Assembly (NCBI GenBank): GCA_025937955.1
Contig: JAICQI010000113.1
Coordinates: 1-11,279 of the forward strand
Direction: 5' to 3'
Length of the DNA stretch: 11,279 bases
DNA from: Pyrinomonadaceae bacterium
GTDB lineage: Bacteria; Acidobacteriota; Blastocatellia; Pyrinomonadales; Pyrinomonadaceae
Under the pieces are notes generated by a model that had not been told where the DNA came from, did not search any database, and worked only from the letters and a program-made list of their open reading frames with translations. Positions 1 to 7,337 of this stretch are shown one piece after another; position 1 is the stretch's first letter; the number at the start of each line of letters is the position of its first letter. A program made the translations under genes and the position numbers.

Positions 1-350
1 AGAAAATCGTCGAGACTGGTGGTGCCTTCGAGATTGAGAGTCATCTCGCGCTGGCCGACGCCGGAGAGGTGTTGGTGTGAATCAGTGAAGCCGGGCAGGA
101 CAGTGTTGCCTTTGAGATCGACGACACGCGTGTTTGGACCAACGTATTTCTGCGCGGCTTCGTTTGTGCCGACGAAAACAATCTTGTCTTCCTTGACGGC
201 GATCGCCTGCGCTTTGGGCGATTTGTCGTTTGCGGTGTAGACGTTGCCGTTTTTGAAGACGACGTCGGCGGCCGACTGTGTAGGTTGCGATGCGGGCGCA
301 GGCATTAGCACCAGGAGCAGGACACTCGCTATGAATAAAAGGAGTTTCAT
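1..350 (-). CDS. Exported amidohydrolase (YtcJ-like), 5' part only
   Basis: This is the N-terminal 116 residues of a protein that runs off the left edge. It begins with a signal peptide: MKLLL, a hydrophobic run to about residue 16, then a possible cleavage site after Ala-Pro-Ala at 18-20. The mature part opens with the beta-strand pattern typical of amidohydrolases, VVFKNGNVYT at 30-39. PGFTDSHQHL follows at 86-95; its His92-x-His94 is the family's HxH metal-binding pair at the start of the TIM barrel. Such enzymes hydrolyse amide, ester or related C-N bonds with one or two divalent metals, and exported YtcJ-like (amidohydrolase 3) members are common in soil bacteria. The substrate cannot be read from this fragment. 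The ATG at 348-350 is preceded by GAGGGAAAC, an acceptable ribosome binding site. The gene lies downstream of the PfkB kinase on the same strand, with the long inverted-repeat element between them. Confidence 0.85.
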   Translation of the reverse strand, partial: MKLLLFIASVLLLVLMPAPASQPTQSAADVVFKNGNVYTANDKSPKAQAIAVKEDKIVFVGTNEAAQKYVGPNTRVVDLKGNTVLPGFTDSHQHLSGVGQREMTLNLEGTTSLDDF

Positions 351-429
351 GTTTCCCTCAGTTGATAAGAATGCAGATTCGATTCTGGTGGCGTGCGGAG
401 AGGTTTATATCACGCCGAGCGCCGCCCCT

Positions 430-511
430 CCTAACAAGTCAGGAAGTGGGACTTGCCCCCGCTGTCGCGATTCAGTGAGCGGGGGCAAGTCCCTCTTCCT
501 GACTTGTTAGG
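430..511. repeat. 82-bp element of two 34-bp inverted arms
   Basis: The left arm (430-463) and right arm (478-511) are reverse complements over 34 bp with one mismatch, around a 14-nt centre (464-477). The ends read CCTAAC and GTTAGG; the inner part is GGGACTTGCCCCCGCT and its complement. Size, ends and near-perfect symmetry fit a REPIN- or MITE-like non-autonomous palindromic element, not an ordinary terminator, because no T-run follows on either strand. The right end overlaps the stop codon of the kinase gene. In RNA it would fold into a very stable hairpin between the kinase and the amidohydrolase, so it may limit read-through. No transposase is visible nearby, and mobility is inference. 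Confidence 0.85.
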
Positions 512-1451
512 AAAAGACGGTAAGCAGGAATTGATCGAGTTCGGAGTTCGTCGGGAGCGCGGTGCGCGCGCCGAGGGCGCTGCACTTTATTGCTGCTACT
601 GCGTTGCCGAGTTTCAAGCTTGTCCCGATGTCCTGGCCGGTCAGTAAGCCGTAGAGAAAGCCGCCGTGAAAAGCGTCGCCGGCGCCGGTTGTGTCGCGGC
701 AACCGCCCGGAGCTTCAAAGCCTGGCGATTCAATGAAAGTTCTGTCACCGTAAACGACAGCGCCCGCAGCGCCGATGGTCATGCCAACCAGCGCGCAACC
801 ATATCGAGCTTTCAACTCAACCAGCGCCGCGCGTTCGTCAGTGATTCCAGTGACGCGTCGAGGAAACTCCTTCGAACCGATCAGGATGTCGATCAACGGC
901 AGCAGCTCAGGGAGCCCTTCGTAGACGTTGTCGATGTCAGCCGAAACGATTGTTCCGCTCTCCCGCGCGGCTTGCGCCACGCGCACGCACGCAGGCGGAT
1001 CGTGCGCGTCGAGATGCAACACTCGCCCCAGCGATCCAAACTCAACCGGCGCCTCTTCCGGCTTGTATGCGAGCCTGTCGTCACGGTCCCAAACGATCGT
1101 GCGTTCGCCACTCCGCGCGTCAATCGTAATGAACGCGATCTGGTTTCGCGCTCCTTCGACTATCTCGGCAAAGTCGACGTTGACGTCGTCATCTTTTAAC
1201 GTTTGAAATCCAAACAGCCCCTCCGGATCCGATCCAAAGCGTCCCGCGTAAGCAGTCTTCAAACCCAGGCGGCGCAGCGAAACCATCGTCGTCGCCGTTT
1301 GCCCTCCGGCAGACTGTTTGTGCTCCAGCAGACGGATTTTCGTGTCAAACGCCGGATACTCCGGCACCACGATCAAGTGATCGACGGCGTTTAGGCCAAA
1401 TCCAATGGCATCGAACGGTTTGTTTGCCGGAAGCGTAAGTGGAAAATGCAT
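507..1451 (-). CDS. PfkB-family carbohydrate/nucleoside kinase
   Basis: A 314-residue protein of normal length for the ribokinase/PfkB family, which phosphorylates sugars or nucleosides with ATP in the cytoplasm. The N-terminal segment (about 14-30, DAIGFGLNAVDHLIVVP) is the usual first strand. The first signature lies near Gly49-Gly50 (SAGGQTATTMVSLRRLG). The second signature, RDTTGAGDAFHGGFLYGL at 252-269, contains the anion-hole GAGD with catalytic base Asp259. Substrate specificity cannot be assigned; ribose, adenosine, fructose or a nucleoside are all possible. The ATG at 1449-1451 lies 30 bp from the divergent uvrC start. The stop codon TAA (507-509) is the outer edge of the inverted-repeat element, so the original C-terminus may have been longer or different. 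The signature residues are intact, so the enzyme is probably active. Confidence 0.9.
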   Translation of the reverse strand: MHFPLTLPANKPFDAIGFGLNAVDHLIVVPEYPAFDTKIRLLEHKQSAGGQTATTMVSLRRLGLKTAYAGRFGSDPEGLFGFQTLKDDDVNVDFAEIVEGARNQIAFITIDARSGERTIVWDRDDRLAYKPEEAPVEFGSLGRVLHLDAHDPPACVRVAQAARESGTIVSADIDNVYEGLPELLPLIDILIGSKEFPRRVTGITDERAALVELKARYGCALVGMTIGAAGAVVYGDRTFIESPGFEAPGGCRDTTGAGDAFHGGFLYGLLTGQDIGTSLKLGNAVAAIKCSALGARTALPTNSELDQFLLTVFS

Positions 1452-1481
1452 TTTACTAGGCTAAAATAGCATCTCAACATC

Positions 1482-3341
1482 GTGGCCATCGAAGAGAAAC
1501 TCAAGGAAATTCCGTCTTCGCCCGGCGTCTATCTGCACAAAGATGCGGCGGGAAAGGTGATCTATATCGGCAAGGCGAAGAACCTCCGCAGCCGCGTCAG
1601 ATCGTACTTTCGCGCACGGCCTTTCGACCGTAAAACAGATGCCCTCGTCGGCCAGATCGCGGACCTCGAGTTCATCGTTACCGACAACGAAGTCGAAGCT
1701 TTAATACTCGAAGCGTCGCTCGTCAAACAGCACAAGCCGCGCTACAACATCAAACTGCAGGACGACAAGTCGTATCCGCACCTGAAGCTCACGATCAATG
1801 AGCCGTTTCCGAAGGTCGTAATCACGCGGCGGATTCAGCGCGACGGTGCCCTCTATTTTGGTCCGTTCCTGCCTGCAAGCCTGGCACGCAGGACCATCGA
1901 TTTGATCAACCGCACGTTTCAGTTGCGCACCTGCGATATCGAGATCGACGGCAAGGCGCCGCGGCCGTGTCTCGAGTATCACATCAAACGCTGCCTTGGT
2001 CCGTGCGTCAAGGGATTGTGCACGCCTGAACAGTATCAGGAAGCGGTGCGCGACGTCAGGCTATTGCTCGAAGGACGAAACAGGGAGCTCGCCGACATGC
2101 TCGAGACGCGCATGCTCGAAGCGTCCGACGCCACGCACTACGAACTCGCCGCGAAGTATCGAGATCTGCGCAAGACAGTTATCCGGCTTTCGGAACAACA
2201 GAAGATGGCCACCACTTCCGAAAGCGACATCGACATCTTCGGCTACTACCGCGAAGGACAGCGACTCGCATTGCAGCTGTTCACGATGCGCGAAGGCAAC
2301 ATCGTCGGACGCAGAGAATTCTTCTGGGAAGACTTGCCTGAAGATTCTTTCGATCCGGCGGAGTTTTTGAGCGACGTGCTGTCGCAATACTACGCTTCAG
2401 ACTACGTGCCGCGCGAGATCTATGTGCCTGTTGATTTTTCCGATCGCGAGCTACTCGAGAAAGCACTGACGAAGCGAAAAGGTCGTCGTGTGCGTGTCTA
2501 CGATCCGCAGCGTGGCGAGAAGCGCGACATGATCGATCTGGTCGACAAGAACGCCAAGCTCGCTTTCGAACAGCGCTTCCGAATTCTCAAGCCTGACATG
2601 AAGCTCGTGCTGGAAGAGCTACAGGAGACTCTGGAGCTGCCGCATTTTCCTGCGCGTATCGAGTCGTTTGATATCTCGCACATTCAGGGCGCGGAGAATG
2701 TCGCGGGCATGGTGGTTTGCGACAACGGTAAGATGAATCGTTCCGAGTATCGCAAGTTCAGGATCAGGGGCGTCGAGGGTGCGAATGATGTTGCTTCATT
2801 GCACGAGGTGGTGACGCGGCGTTATCGCAGGTTGCTCGAAGAAGGAAAGCCGCTGCCGGATTTGATCATGATCGACGGTGGCAGAGCGCAACTAAACGCC
2901 GCGGCGAATGCGACGAGCGAGCTCGGGCTCGAAGCGATTCCGATGGTCGGCATCGTCAAGCCGCCGCAGCGACACAACGATGTCGCGTACCTGTTGATGA
3001 AAGATCGTGAAGACGAGCCGATTTATCTCGACTCTCACTCGCTGATACTTCGGCTGATGCAAATGATTCGCGATGAGACGCATCGCTTCGCGGTTACTTA
3101 TCATCGGAAACGTCGTGAACTGCGTGATTTTACTTCTGAGCTGACGGCAATTCCGGGTGTGGGTGATAAGCGGAAAGGGAGACTGTTACGACACTTCGGT
3201 TCGATTCAGCGCATCTCACGCGCGGGCGTCTCGGAATTGACGCCCTTCGTCGGACGGAAAACCGCGGAAGAGATCGCGGGCCACTTCGAAAGGCAAAGAC
3301 TTTTAGCCGCAGATTACGCAGATAAACGCGAATCTGCGTAA
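1482..3341 (+). CDS. uvrC: Excinuclease ABC subunit C
   Basis: A 619-residue protein covering all UvrC domains in order. The GIY-YIG nuclease (about 11-95) makes the 3' incision: GVY at 15-17, YIG at 28-30. Four cysteines, C151, C163, C171 and C175, have the C-x11-C-x7-C-x3-C spacing of the family's iron-sulfur cluster. A UVR helix pair that contacts UvrB lies around 200-240. The RNase H-like 5' nuclease follows, with Asp397 in FDISH, Asp465 in MIDGG and His535. Tandem helix-hairpin-helix DNA-binding motifs lie at about 553-603. UvrC acts with UvrA and UvrB in nucleotide excision repair. The start is GTG at 1482; an in-frame TAG at 1467 allows no earlier start, and no Shine-Dalgarno sequence is visible. 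The last residues, about 608-619, are encoded by a dispersed repeat that also supplies the stop; they follow the complete HhH region and should not matter for activity. Confidence 0.98.
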   Translation: MAIEEKLKEIPSSPGVYLHKDAAGKVIYIGKAKNLRSRVRSYFRARPFDRKTDALVGQIADLEFIVTDNEVEALILEASLVKQHKPRYNIKLQDDKSYPHLKLTINEPFPKVVITRRIQRDGALYFGPFLPASLARRTIDLINRTFQLRTCDIEIDGKAPRPCLEYHIKRCLGPCVKGLCTPEQYQEAVRDVRLLLEGRNRELADMLETRMLEASDATHYELAAKYRDLRKTVIRLSEQQKMATTSESDIDIFGYYREGQRLALQLFTMREGNIVGRREFFWEDLPEDSFDPAEFLSDVLSQYYASDYVPREIYVPVDFSDRELLEKALTKRKGRRVRVYDPQRGEKRDMIDLVDKNAKLAFEQRFRILKPDMKLVLEELQETLELPHFPARIESFDISHIQGAENVAGMVVCDNGKMNRSEYRKFRIRGVEGANDVASLHEVVTRRYRRLLEEGKPLPDLIMIDGGRAQLNAAANATSELGLEAIPMVGIVKPPQRHNDVAYLLMKDREDEPIYLDSHSLILRLMQMIRDETHRFAVTYHRKRRELRDFTSELTAIPGVGDKRKGRLLRHFGSIQRISRAGVSELTPFVGRKTAEEIAGHFERQRLLAADYADKRESA

Positions 3342-3360
3342 TCCGAGTTAATCTGCGTTC
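3302..3360. repeat. Dispersed repeat with 12-bp hairpin at uvrC 3' end
   Basis: Tandem variants of a (T)TAATCTGCG/CGCAGATTA unit fill the junction between uvrC and the convergent gene. GATTACGCAGAT (3312-3323) and ATCTGCGTAATC (3332-3343) form a perfect 12-bp stem with an 8-nt loop; a third unit follows at 3348-3360. The 13-mer TTAATCTGCGTTC at 3348-3360 recurs exactly at 5787-5799. The repeat encodes the uvrC C-terminal tail and TAA stop, and its last base lies in the TAG stop of the facing gene. The hairpin might work as a 3'-end processing signal for both transcripts, but no T-run marks it as an intrinsic terminator. Confidence 0.8.
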
Positions 3361-4097
3361 TAAGTACCTTCGCCTTTCACGCCCATAAATTCATAAGTCA
3401 AATAAAGCTTCAACGACCCATCCAGCACCTCTGCGCGCACGTCCGTCGCGCGTGCTTTCACGGTGCCGTTGCTGGCCTTGACCGGGATCATCAACGATAG
3501 CTGTGGTTCACTGACGAGCACGAGTGGATTCACCCGTTGATTGATCGCGCCCTGTACAAACGACGTCACCAGGGTATTCGCAATCGGATTCACTCCTTCG
3601 AGATTCACGCCCTCAACAGTCACATATCCAAAAACAGTCTGCTTCTCCTGATCGAAAGACAACTTGATACTGCTCTGGGCCCACCCTTTGAACTGCATAC
3701 AACCAGCAAGGTTGTAGCTGCCGGTGAACGCCATCGGCGCGTTAACGTTGCCGTTGCGAAGCTGCACGCCCGTCTTCACGCCGCTGCCTTCAGGCAAGAG
3801 CGTGATCGAGTTTGTGCAGCCACCCTGGAAGAGCGCCTCCTCGAGGCGCTCCGAACCGTTGCGATTCTGGCCCAGTTGAAATGTCGGCGTTCCCAATCCT
3901 GAGAACGTCGCCGCCAACACGGCATCGATAAAACTCTGCTCGAGCGCAATCACGACCGTGCCCGGAGGATTTCCTCCCTGTGCAGGCGGCTGCACTGCCT
4001 GGCCCTGCATTAATTGCGCGCGCGGCGCTCCCAAAAAGAAGATGGCAGCGCCGCCGCCGAGCAGAATTCCAAGCAGGAGAATGACAACGTATCTCAT
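3360..4097 (-). CDS. Membrane-anchored protein of unknown function
   Basis: I do not recognise this 245-residue protein. It starts with a hydrophobic segment (about residues 3-23, VVILLLGILLGGGAAIFF), acting as an uncleaved anchor or signal peptide. A short Pro/Gly/Gln-rich linker follows, then a predominantly beta-looking domain with several Gly-Asn-rich turns. Two cysteines, in GGCTNS and LAGCMQF, could form a disulfide outside the cytoplasm. The second half (about 150-240) alternates strands and a helix containing IANTLVTSFVQGAINQRVNP; this faintly recalls lipid-binding TULIP-like (DUF2993/LmeA-type) proteins, but that is a guess. It sits 10 bp downstream of the lipoprotein gene on the same strand, so the two are probably co-transcribed and act together at the envelope. 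The stop TAG touches the repeat shared with uvrC. Confidence 0.75.
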   Translation of the reverse strand: MRYVVILLLGILLGGGAAIFFLGAPRAQLMQGQAVQPPAQGGNPPGTVVIALEQSFIDAVLAATFSGLGTPTFQLGQNRNGSERLEEALFQGGCTNSITLLPEGSGVKTGVQLRNGNVNAPMAFTGSYNLAGCMQFKGWAQSSIKLSFDQEKQTVFGYVTVEGVNLEGVNPIANTLVTSFVQGAINQRVNPLVLVSEPQLSLMIPVKASNGTVKARATDVRAEVLDGSLKLYLTYEFMGVKGEGT

Positions 4098-4107
4098 GTG
4101 TTCACCT

Positions 4108-5037
4108 TCAACGAGTTGGAGTTGGACTCGGACTTGGACTGGCCGCCGGCGATCCAGTCGGCGTTGGCGACGGCGGTGGTGCAGTGTTCATATTCGTCAA
4201 CAACGTCCGCAGCACTGCTGCAACCGTGTTCGTCACGGCATTCACTTGCGCTCTCACCTGCGCCTCCGGAACCTTGTTGAAACCAGTCGGGATTTCGAAA
4301 AGACTCGGATCGACATTCGTCTGAATGTCGCGCATCTCCGCAACCACCTTGGCGCCTTTTACACCCTGTACATTACCACTGGCTTCGCTGAAAAGTTCCG
4401 CACGCAACGGCAGTCCCGTGTCTTTGTCGACATAGACAAAAGATTCGGTCTTAACTTCGCCGGCCGACGTCTGTGTTTGAGCAGTGCGAGCGTAACGATA
4501 CTTCAGCGCTGTGCGGCCCGTGAGTGGTTCTTCGCCGATGAATTCGATGCCGCGAAGTCGTTCAAGGTATTGTACTAGTTGTCCCGGCGTCATCAGTCTT
4601 TGAAGCTGAAATCCAGTGGCCTCAGGTGTCAACTCTGCATACTGCTTCCGCGCCGGAGCGATTCCATATTGCACACCGGCCTTTTCCAAATAAACCAGAT
4701 CCGATCCATCGGGCAACTTGAAGGAGAGTCGCCGATCGTTTCCGCTCTTCGCGACTTCGGCAGACAGAGTTGGGATACCGATTGCTTTGTCGCCGCCTTC
4801 AGTTTCGGCGGCAAAGACCAGCGTCCCTCTGTAGGTGTCCGGTTCGCGAGCAGCAATGACTGACGGAGCGGTGGAAGCGTTGATGTTTGCGCCGGTGCTC
4901 GCATTGGCATTTACGTTGACGTTAACGTTGGCAGTTAGATTTGAATTATTCGCTGGACCACGCGTACAACCACTCACTGCCATAGCAAGAGCTAAGACAA
5001 GCATCAGGACCGGCAGTCTGACGTCGGTGTTTTTCAT
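4108..5037 (-). CDS. Lipoprotein, LolA-like or related, with Pro/Ser/Thr tail
   Basis: A 309-residue lipoprotein. The signal peptide ends in the clear lipobox Val-Ser-Gly-Cys, with the lipidated Cys at 24. A low-complexity linker rich in Asn, Val and Ala (about 30-56, NVNVNVNAN-like) should hold the folded part away from the membrane. The central region (about 66-255) has alternating strands and the pattern EFIGEEPLTGRTALKYRY followed by VYVDKDTGLPLRAELF. This is typical of outer-membrane lipoprotein-sorting/LolA-like or DUF4412-like folds that bind lipid in a half-barrel; the match is from pattern memory and uncertain. The C-terminus (about 287-309) is a Pro-Ser-Thr-rich repeat tail. The ATG is preceded by GGAGAA at a good distance. 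It is the first gene of an apparent two-gene operon with the anchored protein downstream. Confidence 0.8.
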   Translation of the reverse strand: MKNTDVRLPVLMLVLALAMAVSGCTRGPANNSNLTANVNVNVNANASTGANINASTAPSVIAAREPDTYRGTLVFAAETEGGDKAIGIPTLSAEVAKSGNDRRLSFKLPDGSDLVYLEKAGVQYGIAPARKQYAELTPEATGFQLQRLMTPGQLVQYLERLRGIEFIGEEPLTGRTALKYRYARTAQTQTSAGEVKTESFVYVDKDTGLPLRAELFSEASGNVQGVKGAKVVAEMRDIQTNVDPSLFEIPTGFNKVPEAQVRAQVNAVTNTVAAVLRTLLTNMNTAPPPSPTPTGSPAASPSPSPTPTR

Positions 5038-5175
5038 GTTGACATTCTCCGAATGCTTCGCGCAGACGCGCGACGGTTAATTCCTCAGGGGCTTAACAGG
5101 GGGTTAGAAGGGAAGGTACATAGAATAACACAGTATTGACTTTCCCCCACCTTTAGAAGTAGAAGTCTGCCCACT

Positions 5176-5790
5176 ATGAAACAGATCCTGGCGCTGTTGC
5201 TGATCGGCTTCGCTCTCTCCTTGTGCAATCTCTCTGAGAGATTCAAAAAAGGTGGTTCAACTTCTGGTCCATCCGCCACTGGTGGAGCCGCTGCTGAGAA
5301 AGCTCAACCGACGGCTGCGCAAACCGCAGCTCTCGCCGGAGGCCAGCAGGCAAAGTGGGACCGTCAGGGAATGTCTTGGACCGTCCCACCGAATTGGACC
5401 GAAGAGGAGAACGAGTCGAAGTCGTTCATGTGGCGCTCGCCGGGCGGCGGGAATGCAGCTTCGTTGATAGTCAGCATCTCGCCGATGGATGAGAGCTTCC
5501 CGACAGACGCTTCGCTTCAGGCGTATTACGAGGGAGCGAAGAGTCGGGCCAAGAATGGCGAAGTTGACGAAGTGAAAATGGTTGAGATCGACGGGCTCGC
5601 GGGCGTTCAGTTTCGTGAAGCTGCTCCGGAAAAACCTGACGGTCACAGGCGACTCCAGTGGCTCGCGTACCGGAAGTATTTGGGCCAGGTGCAGGGGATC
5701 AATCTCATGCTTGCGTCCGAGGGCAAAGACTTTGAGCGGCATAAAGATGCCATGTACGGAATTCTTTATTCAATGAAGGTCACGCATTAA
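5176..5790 (+). CDS. Small probable lipoprotein, PsbP/DUF1795-like pattern
   Basis: A 204-residue exported protein. The N-terminal hydrophobic stretch (about 4-16) ends at Cys17 (ALSLC), which could be a lipidation site, although Leu at -1 is unusual for a lipobox. A Gly/Ala/Thr/Gln-rich linker (about 26-58) follows. The folded domain (about 60-203) starts with GMSWTVPPNWTEEE and ends with an ERHKDAMYGILYSMKV helix. This order (hydrophobic strand, Pro-x-x-Trp, alternating strands, late helix and strand) resembles DcrB/PsbP/DUF1795-type domains, but I cannot assign a role. No good Shine-Dalgarno sequence precedes the ATG. It is divergent from the lipoprotein operon across 138 bp. The TAA stop lies in a copy of the repeat also found at the uvrC end. 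Confidence 0.7.
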   Translation: MKQILALLLIGFALSLCNLSERFKKGGSTSGPSATGGAAAEKAQPTAAQTAALAGGQQAKWDRQGMSWTVPPNWTEEENESKSFMWRSPGGGNAASLIVSISPMDESFPTDASLQAYYEGAKSRAKNGEVDEVKMVEIDGLAGVQFREAAPEKPDGHRRLQWLAYRKYLGQVQGINLMLASEGKDFERHKDAMYGILYSMKVTH

Positions 5791-5822
5791 TCTGCGTTCA
5801 TCCACGTTAATCCGCGGTATAA
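5787..5822. repeat. Second copy of the AATCTGCG dispersed repeat
   Basis: TTAATCTGCGTTC (5787-5799) is identical to 3348-3360, and a diverged unit GTTAATCCGCGG follows at about 5806-5817. Its first bases supply the TAA stop of the preceding gene. No strong hairpin is seen in this copy. Confidence 0.7.
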
Positions 5823-5871
5823 AAACCGACTCTCCCTCTTTTGGGTGTTGACATAGTCCTCACTATTAGGT

Positions 5872-5916
5872 GACTCTCTGCGAGTCCCAAGCTACGCGAT
5901 CCTTACCGATCCTTAT
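5872..5916. promoter_or_regulatory. Palindrome and 10-bp tandem repeat upstream of sigma gene
   Basis: GACTC-TCTGC-GAGTC (5872-5886) is a perfect 5-bp inverted repeat. It is followed by two direct copies of a 10-bp unit, CGATCCTTAC (5897-5906) and CGATCCTTAT (5907-5916), one helical turn apart. Both lie 60-105 bp before the sigma factor start, where an operator would be expected. The right arm contains TGCGAGTC (5879-5886), which recurs at 7386-7393 beyond the anti-sigma gene. Their role is inference. Confidence 0.35.
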
Positions 5917-5976
5917 CGACAATTCTGGGCGCTGAAACAGAAGGAGCATTAACTCCGTCCATTCCGTTTTTACGCA

Positions 5977-6531
5977 ATGCACAAAGATTGGTTTTTGTCG
6001 CAGGAAGCTTTCGATGGGTTACTTAATTGGCTTGACACCGATCGTGAACAAGCCGCGATGAAGTACGAGGACATTCGGAAGCGCCTGATCAAGATCTTTA
6101 CCGGACGTGCCTGCGTCGAGGCTGAGGATCTCGCCGACGAAACCATCAACCGGGTCATCAGCAAACTCGACGAGCTCGGTACGGAGTTCGAGGGTGATCG
6201 TGGACGTTACTTCTTCGGTGTTGCGAATAAGGTCTACCTGGAGTACAAGCGCAGAAAATCACCTCAATCGTCGCCGTCCTCGCCTCCCGATTCAAACCTG
6301 ATCGAGCTCGAATTTCGCTGTATGGAGCGCTGTATTGAAACCCTGAGCAAGGAGAACAGGTATTTACTGCTTCAATACTATGGCGCCGAAGGCGGAGCAA
6401 AAGTTGAACAGCGAAAGCGTTTGGCAGAGGAGTTGGGAATCGCGCCAAATGCTTTACGAATAAGGGCCTATCGCATTCGCGTGGGCCTGCAAGACTGCAT
6501 GGCGAAATGTATTCAGAACGAGCTTGGCTGA
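5977..6531 (+). CDS. ECF-type RNA polymerase sigma factor
   Basis: A 184-residue protein with two sigma-70 regions. Region 2 (about 28-95) contains YEDIRKRLIKIF, then EAEDLADETINRVISKL and YFFGVANKVYLEYKRRK, the usual core-binding and -10-recognition helices. A short Ser/Pro linker (95-106) follows. Region 4 (about 113-178) contains CIETLSKENRYLLLQYYG and the helix-turn-helix RKRLAEELGIAPNALRIRAYRIR for -35 recognition. It lacks regions 1 and 3, as ECF sigmas do. It should direct polymerase to a small regulon and be held inactive by the membrane protein encoded 62 bp downstream. A GGAG at 5943-5946 is too far from the ATG to serve it. The in-frame TAA at 5950 leaves no ATG/GTG/TTG start closer to it, so initiation is weak or unusual. 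Confidence 0.9.
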   Translation: MHKDWFLSQEAFDGLLNWLDTDREQAAMKYEDIRKRLIKIFTGRACVEAEDLADETINRVISKLDELGTEFEGDRGRYFFGVANKVYLEYKRRKSPQSSPSSPPDSNLIELEFRCMERCIETLSKENRYLLLQYYGAEGGAKVEQRKRLAEELGIAPNALRIRAYRIRVGLQDCMAKCIQNELG

Positions 6532-6593
6532 AATAAGTGCCACTTTTGAGTCATTAACATTAGGAGCGGCCCTCTCTCAGCGGAGACAGACAG

Positions 6594-7337
6594 TTGAACC
6601 TCAACATTGATACGGAAGTATTGAGAAGTTACCTTCTCGGCACTCTGGAAGCAGAGCCCCGAGCGGAACTCGAGGAGAGGATTCTGTCTGATCCGGCAGT
6701 TTACGAAGAGCTTTTGTTGCTTGAAGAAGAGTTGATCGATCAGTACGTCGCGGGTGGCTTATCGAAAGCCGAACGACAGCAGTTTGAGACTTACTTTCTG
6801 ATCACCGCCGAACGTCAAAAGAAGTTGCGCTTTGGTCAACTGCTGAAGAGACATCTAAGCTCACAAACGATCCCTACTTCTTCGGAAAACGTTCCTGTAC
6901 CGAACCTCAACCAAACGGTTTCCTCGAAAAGGTCTTTTTCGCTGCTCGCGTTTGCAGTGGCGGTCGTGGCCGTGCTCGGAATCGTTCTGCTTTGCTGGTT
7001 AGCGTTCCGAAAACCAGTGGTGGTGGTTAAACTCGCACCGGGCTTGGTGGAAAAACAGGGCGTCACTGTTCCGCCGCAGGGGTTCAACGTCAAACTCGAG
7101 CTCGCGGTCGCGAATACACGCTTTAAGAGGTACAAGTCAGAATTGTTTCGTGAAAACAAATCGGTGCAAACTGAGACCCTAAGGATTGAGTCAAAAGGTG
7201 AGCAGCAAATTGTGCCGTTCACAATCACGGGCGAAACGCTCAGTCCGGGAGACTACCAGGTGAAGCTCAGTGGCGTTTCGGACTCGGGGCAGGACGAGTT
7301 TATCGACAACTACACCTTCCGCGTAACAACCAAGTAA
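6594..7337 (+). CDS. Single-pass anti-sigma-like membrane protein
   Basis: A 247-residue protein encoded directly after the sigma factor. The cytoplasmic part (1-112) is helical and acidic: VLRSYLLGTLEAEPRAELEERIL, then a Glu/Leu-rich helix and a Lys/Arg-rich helix near 74-88. This resembles the sigma-binding half of anti-sigma factors but lacks the His-x3-Cys-x2-Cys zinc motif. One membrane helix spans about 115-138. The outer domain (about 140-247) is beta-rich and ends GDYQVKLSGVSDSG...YTFRVTTK, an Ig-like pattern that could be the sensor. The start is TTG at 6594, supported by GGAGA seven bases upstream; no other Met occurs in the protein. By position and layout it should sequester the sigma factor until an envelope signal arrives. 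The function is inferred from context, since no conserved motif proves it. Confidence 0.75.
   Translation: MNLNIDTEVLRSYLLGTLEAEPRAELEERILSDPAVYEELLLLEEELIDQYVAGGLSKAERQQFETYFLITAERQKKLRFGQLLKRHLSSQTIPTSSENVPVPNLNQTVSSKRSFSLLAFAVAVVAVLGIVLLCWLAFRKPVVVVKLAPGLVEKQGVTVPPQGFNVKLELAVANTRFKRYKSELFRENKSVQTETLRIESKGEQQIVPFTITGETLSPGDYQVKLSGVSDSGQDEFIDNYTFRVTTK

Noticed and set aside
430..511. Interpretation of the long inverted repeat as a CRISPR unit or simple terminator
   Set aside because: There is one palindrome and no spacers, and neither strand has a T-run after the stem.
5136..5165. TTGACT followed by TAGAAG before the 5176-5790 gene
   Set aside because: The -10 is far from consensus and the spacer is 18 bp; not convincing alone.
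5848..5869. TTGACA followed by TATTAG upstream of the sigma gene, considered as a sigma-70 promoter
   Set aside because: The spacer is only 10 bp; at 16-18 bp downstream there is no -10-like sequence.
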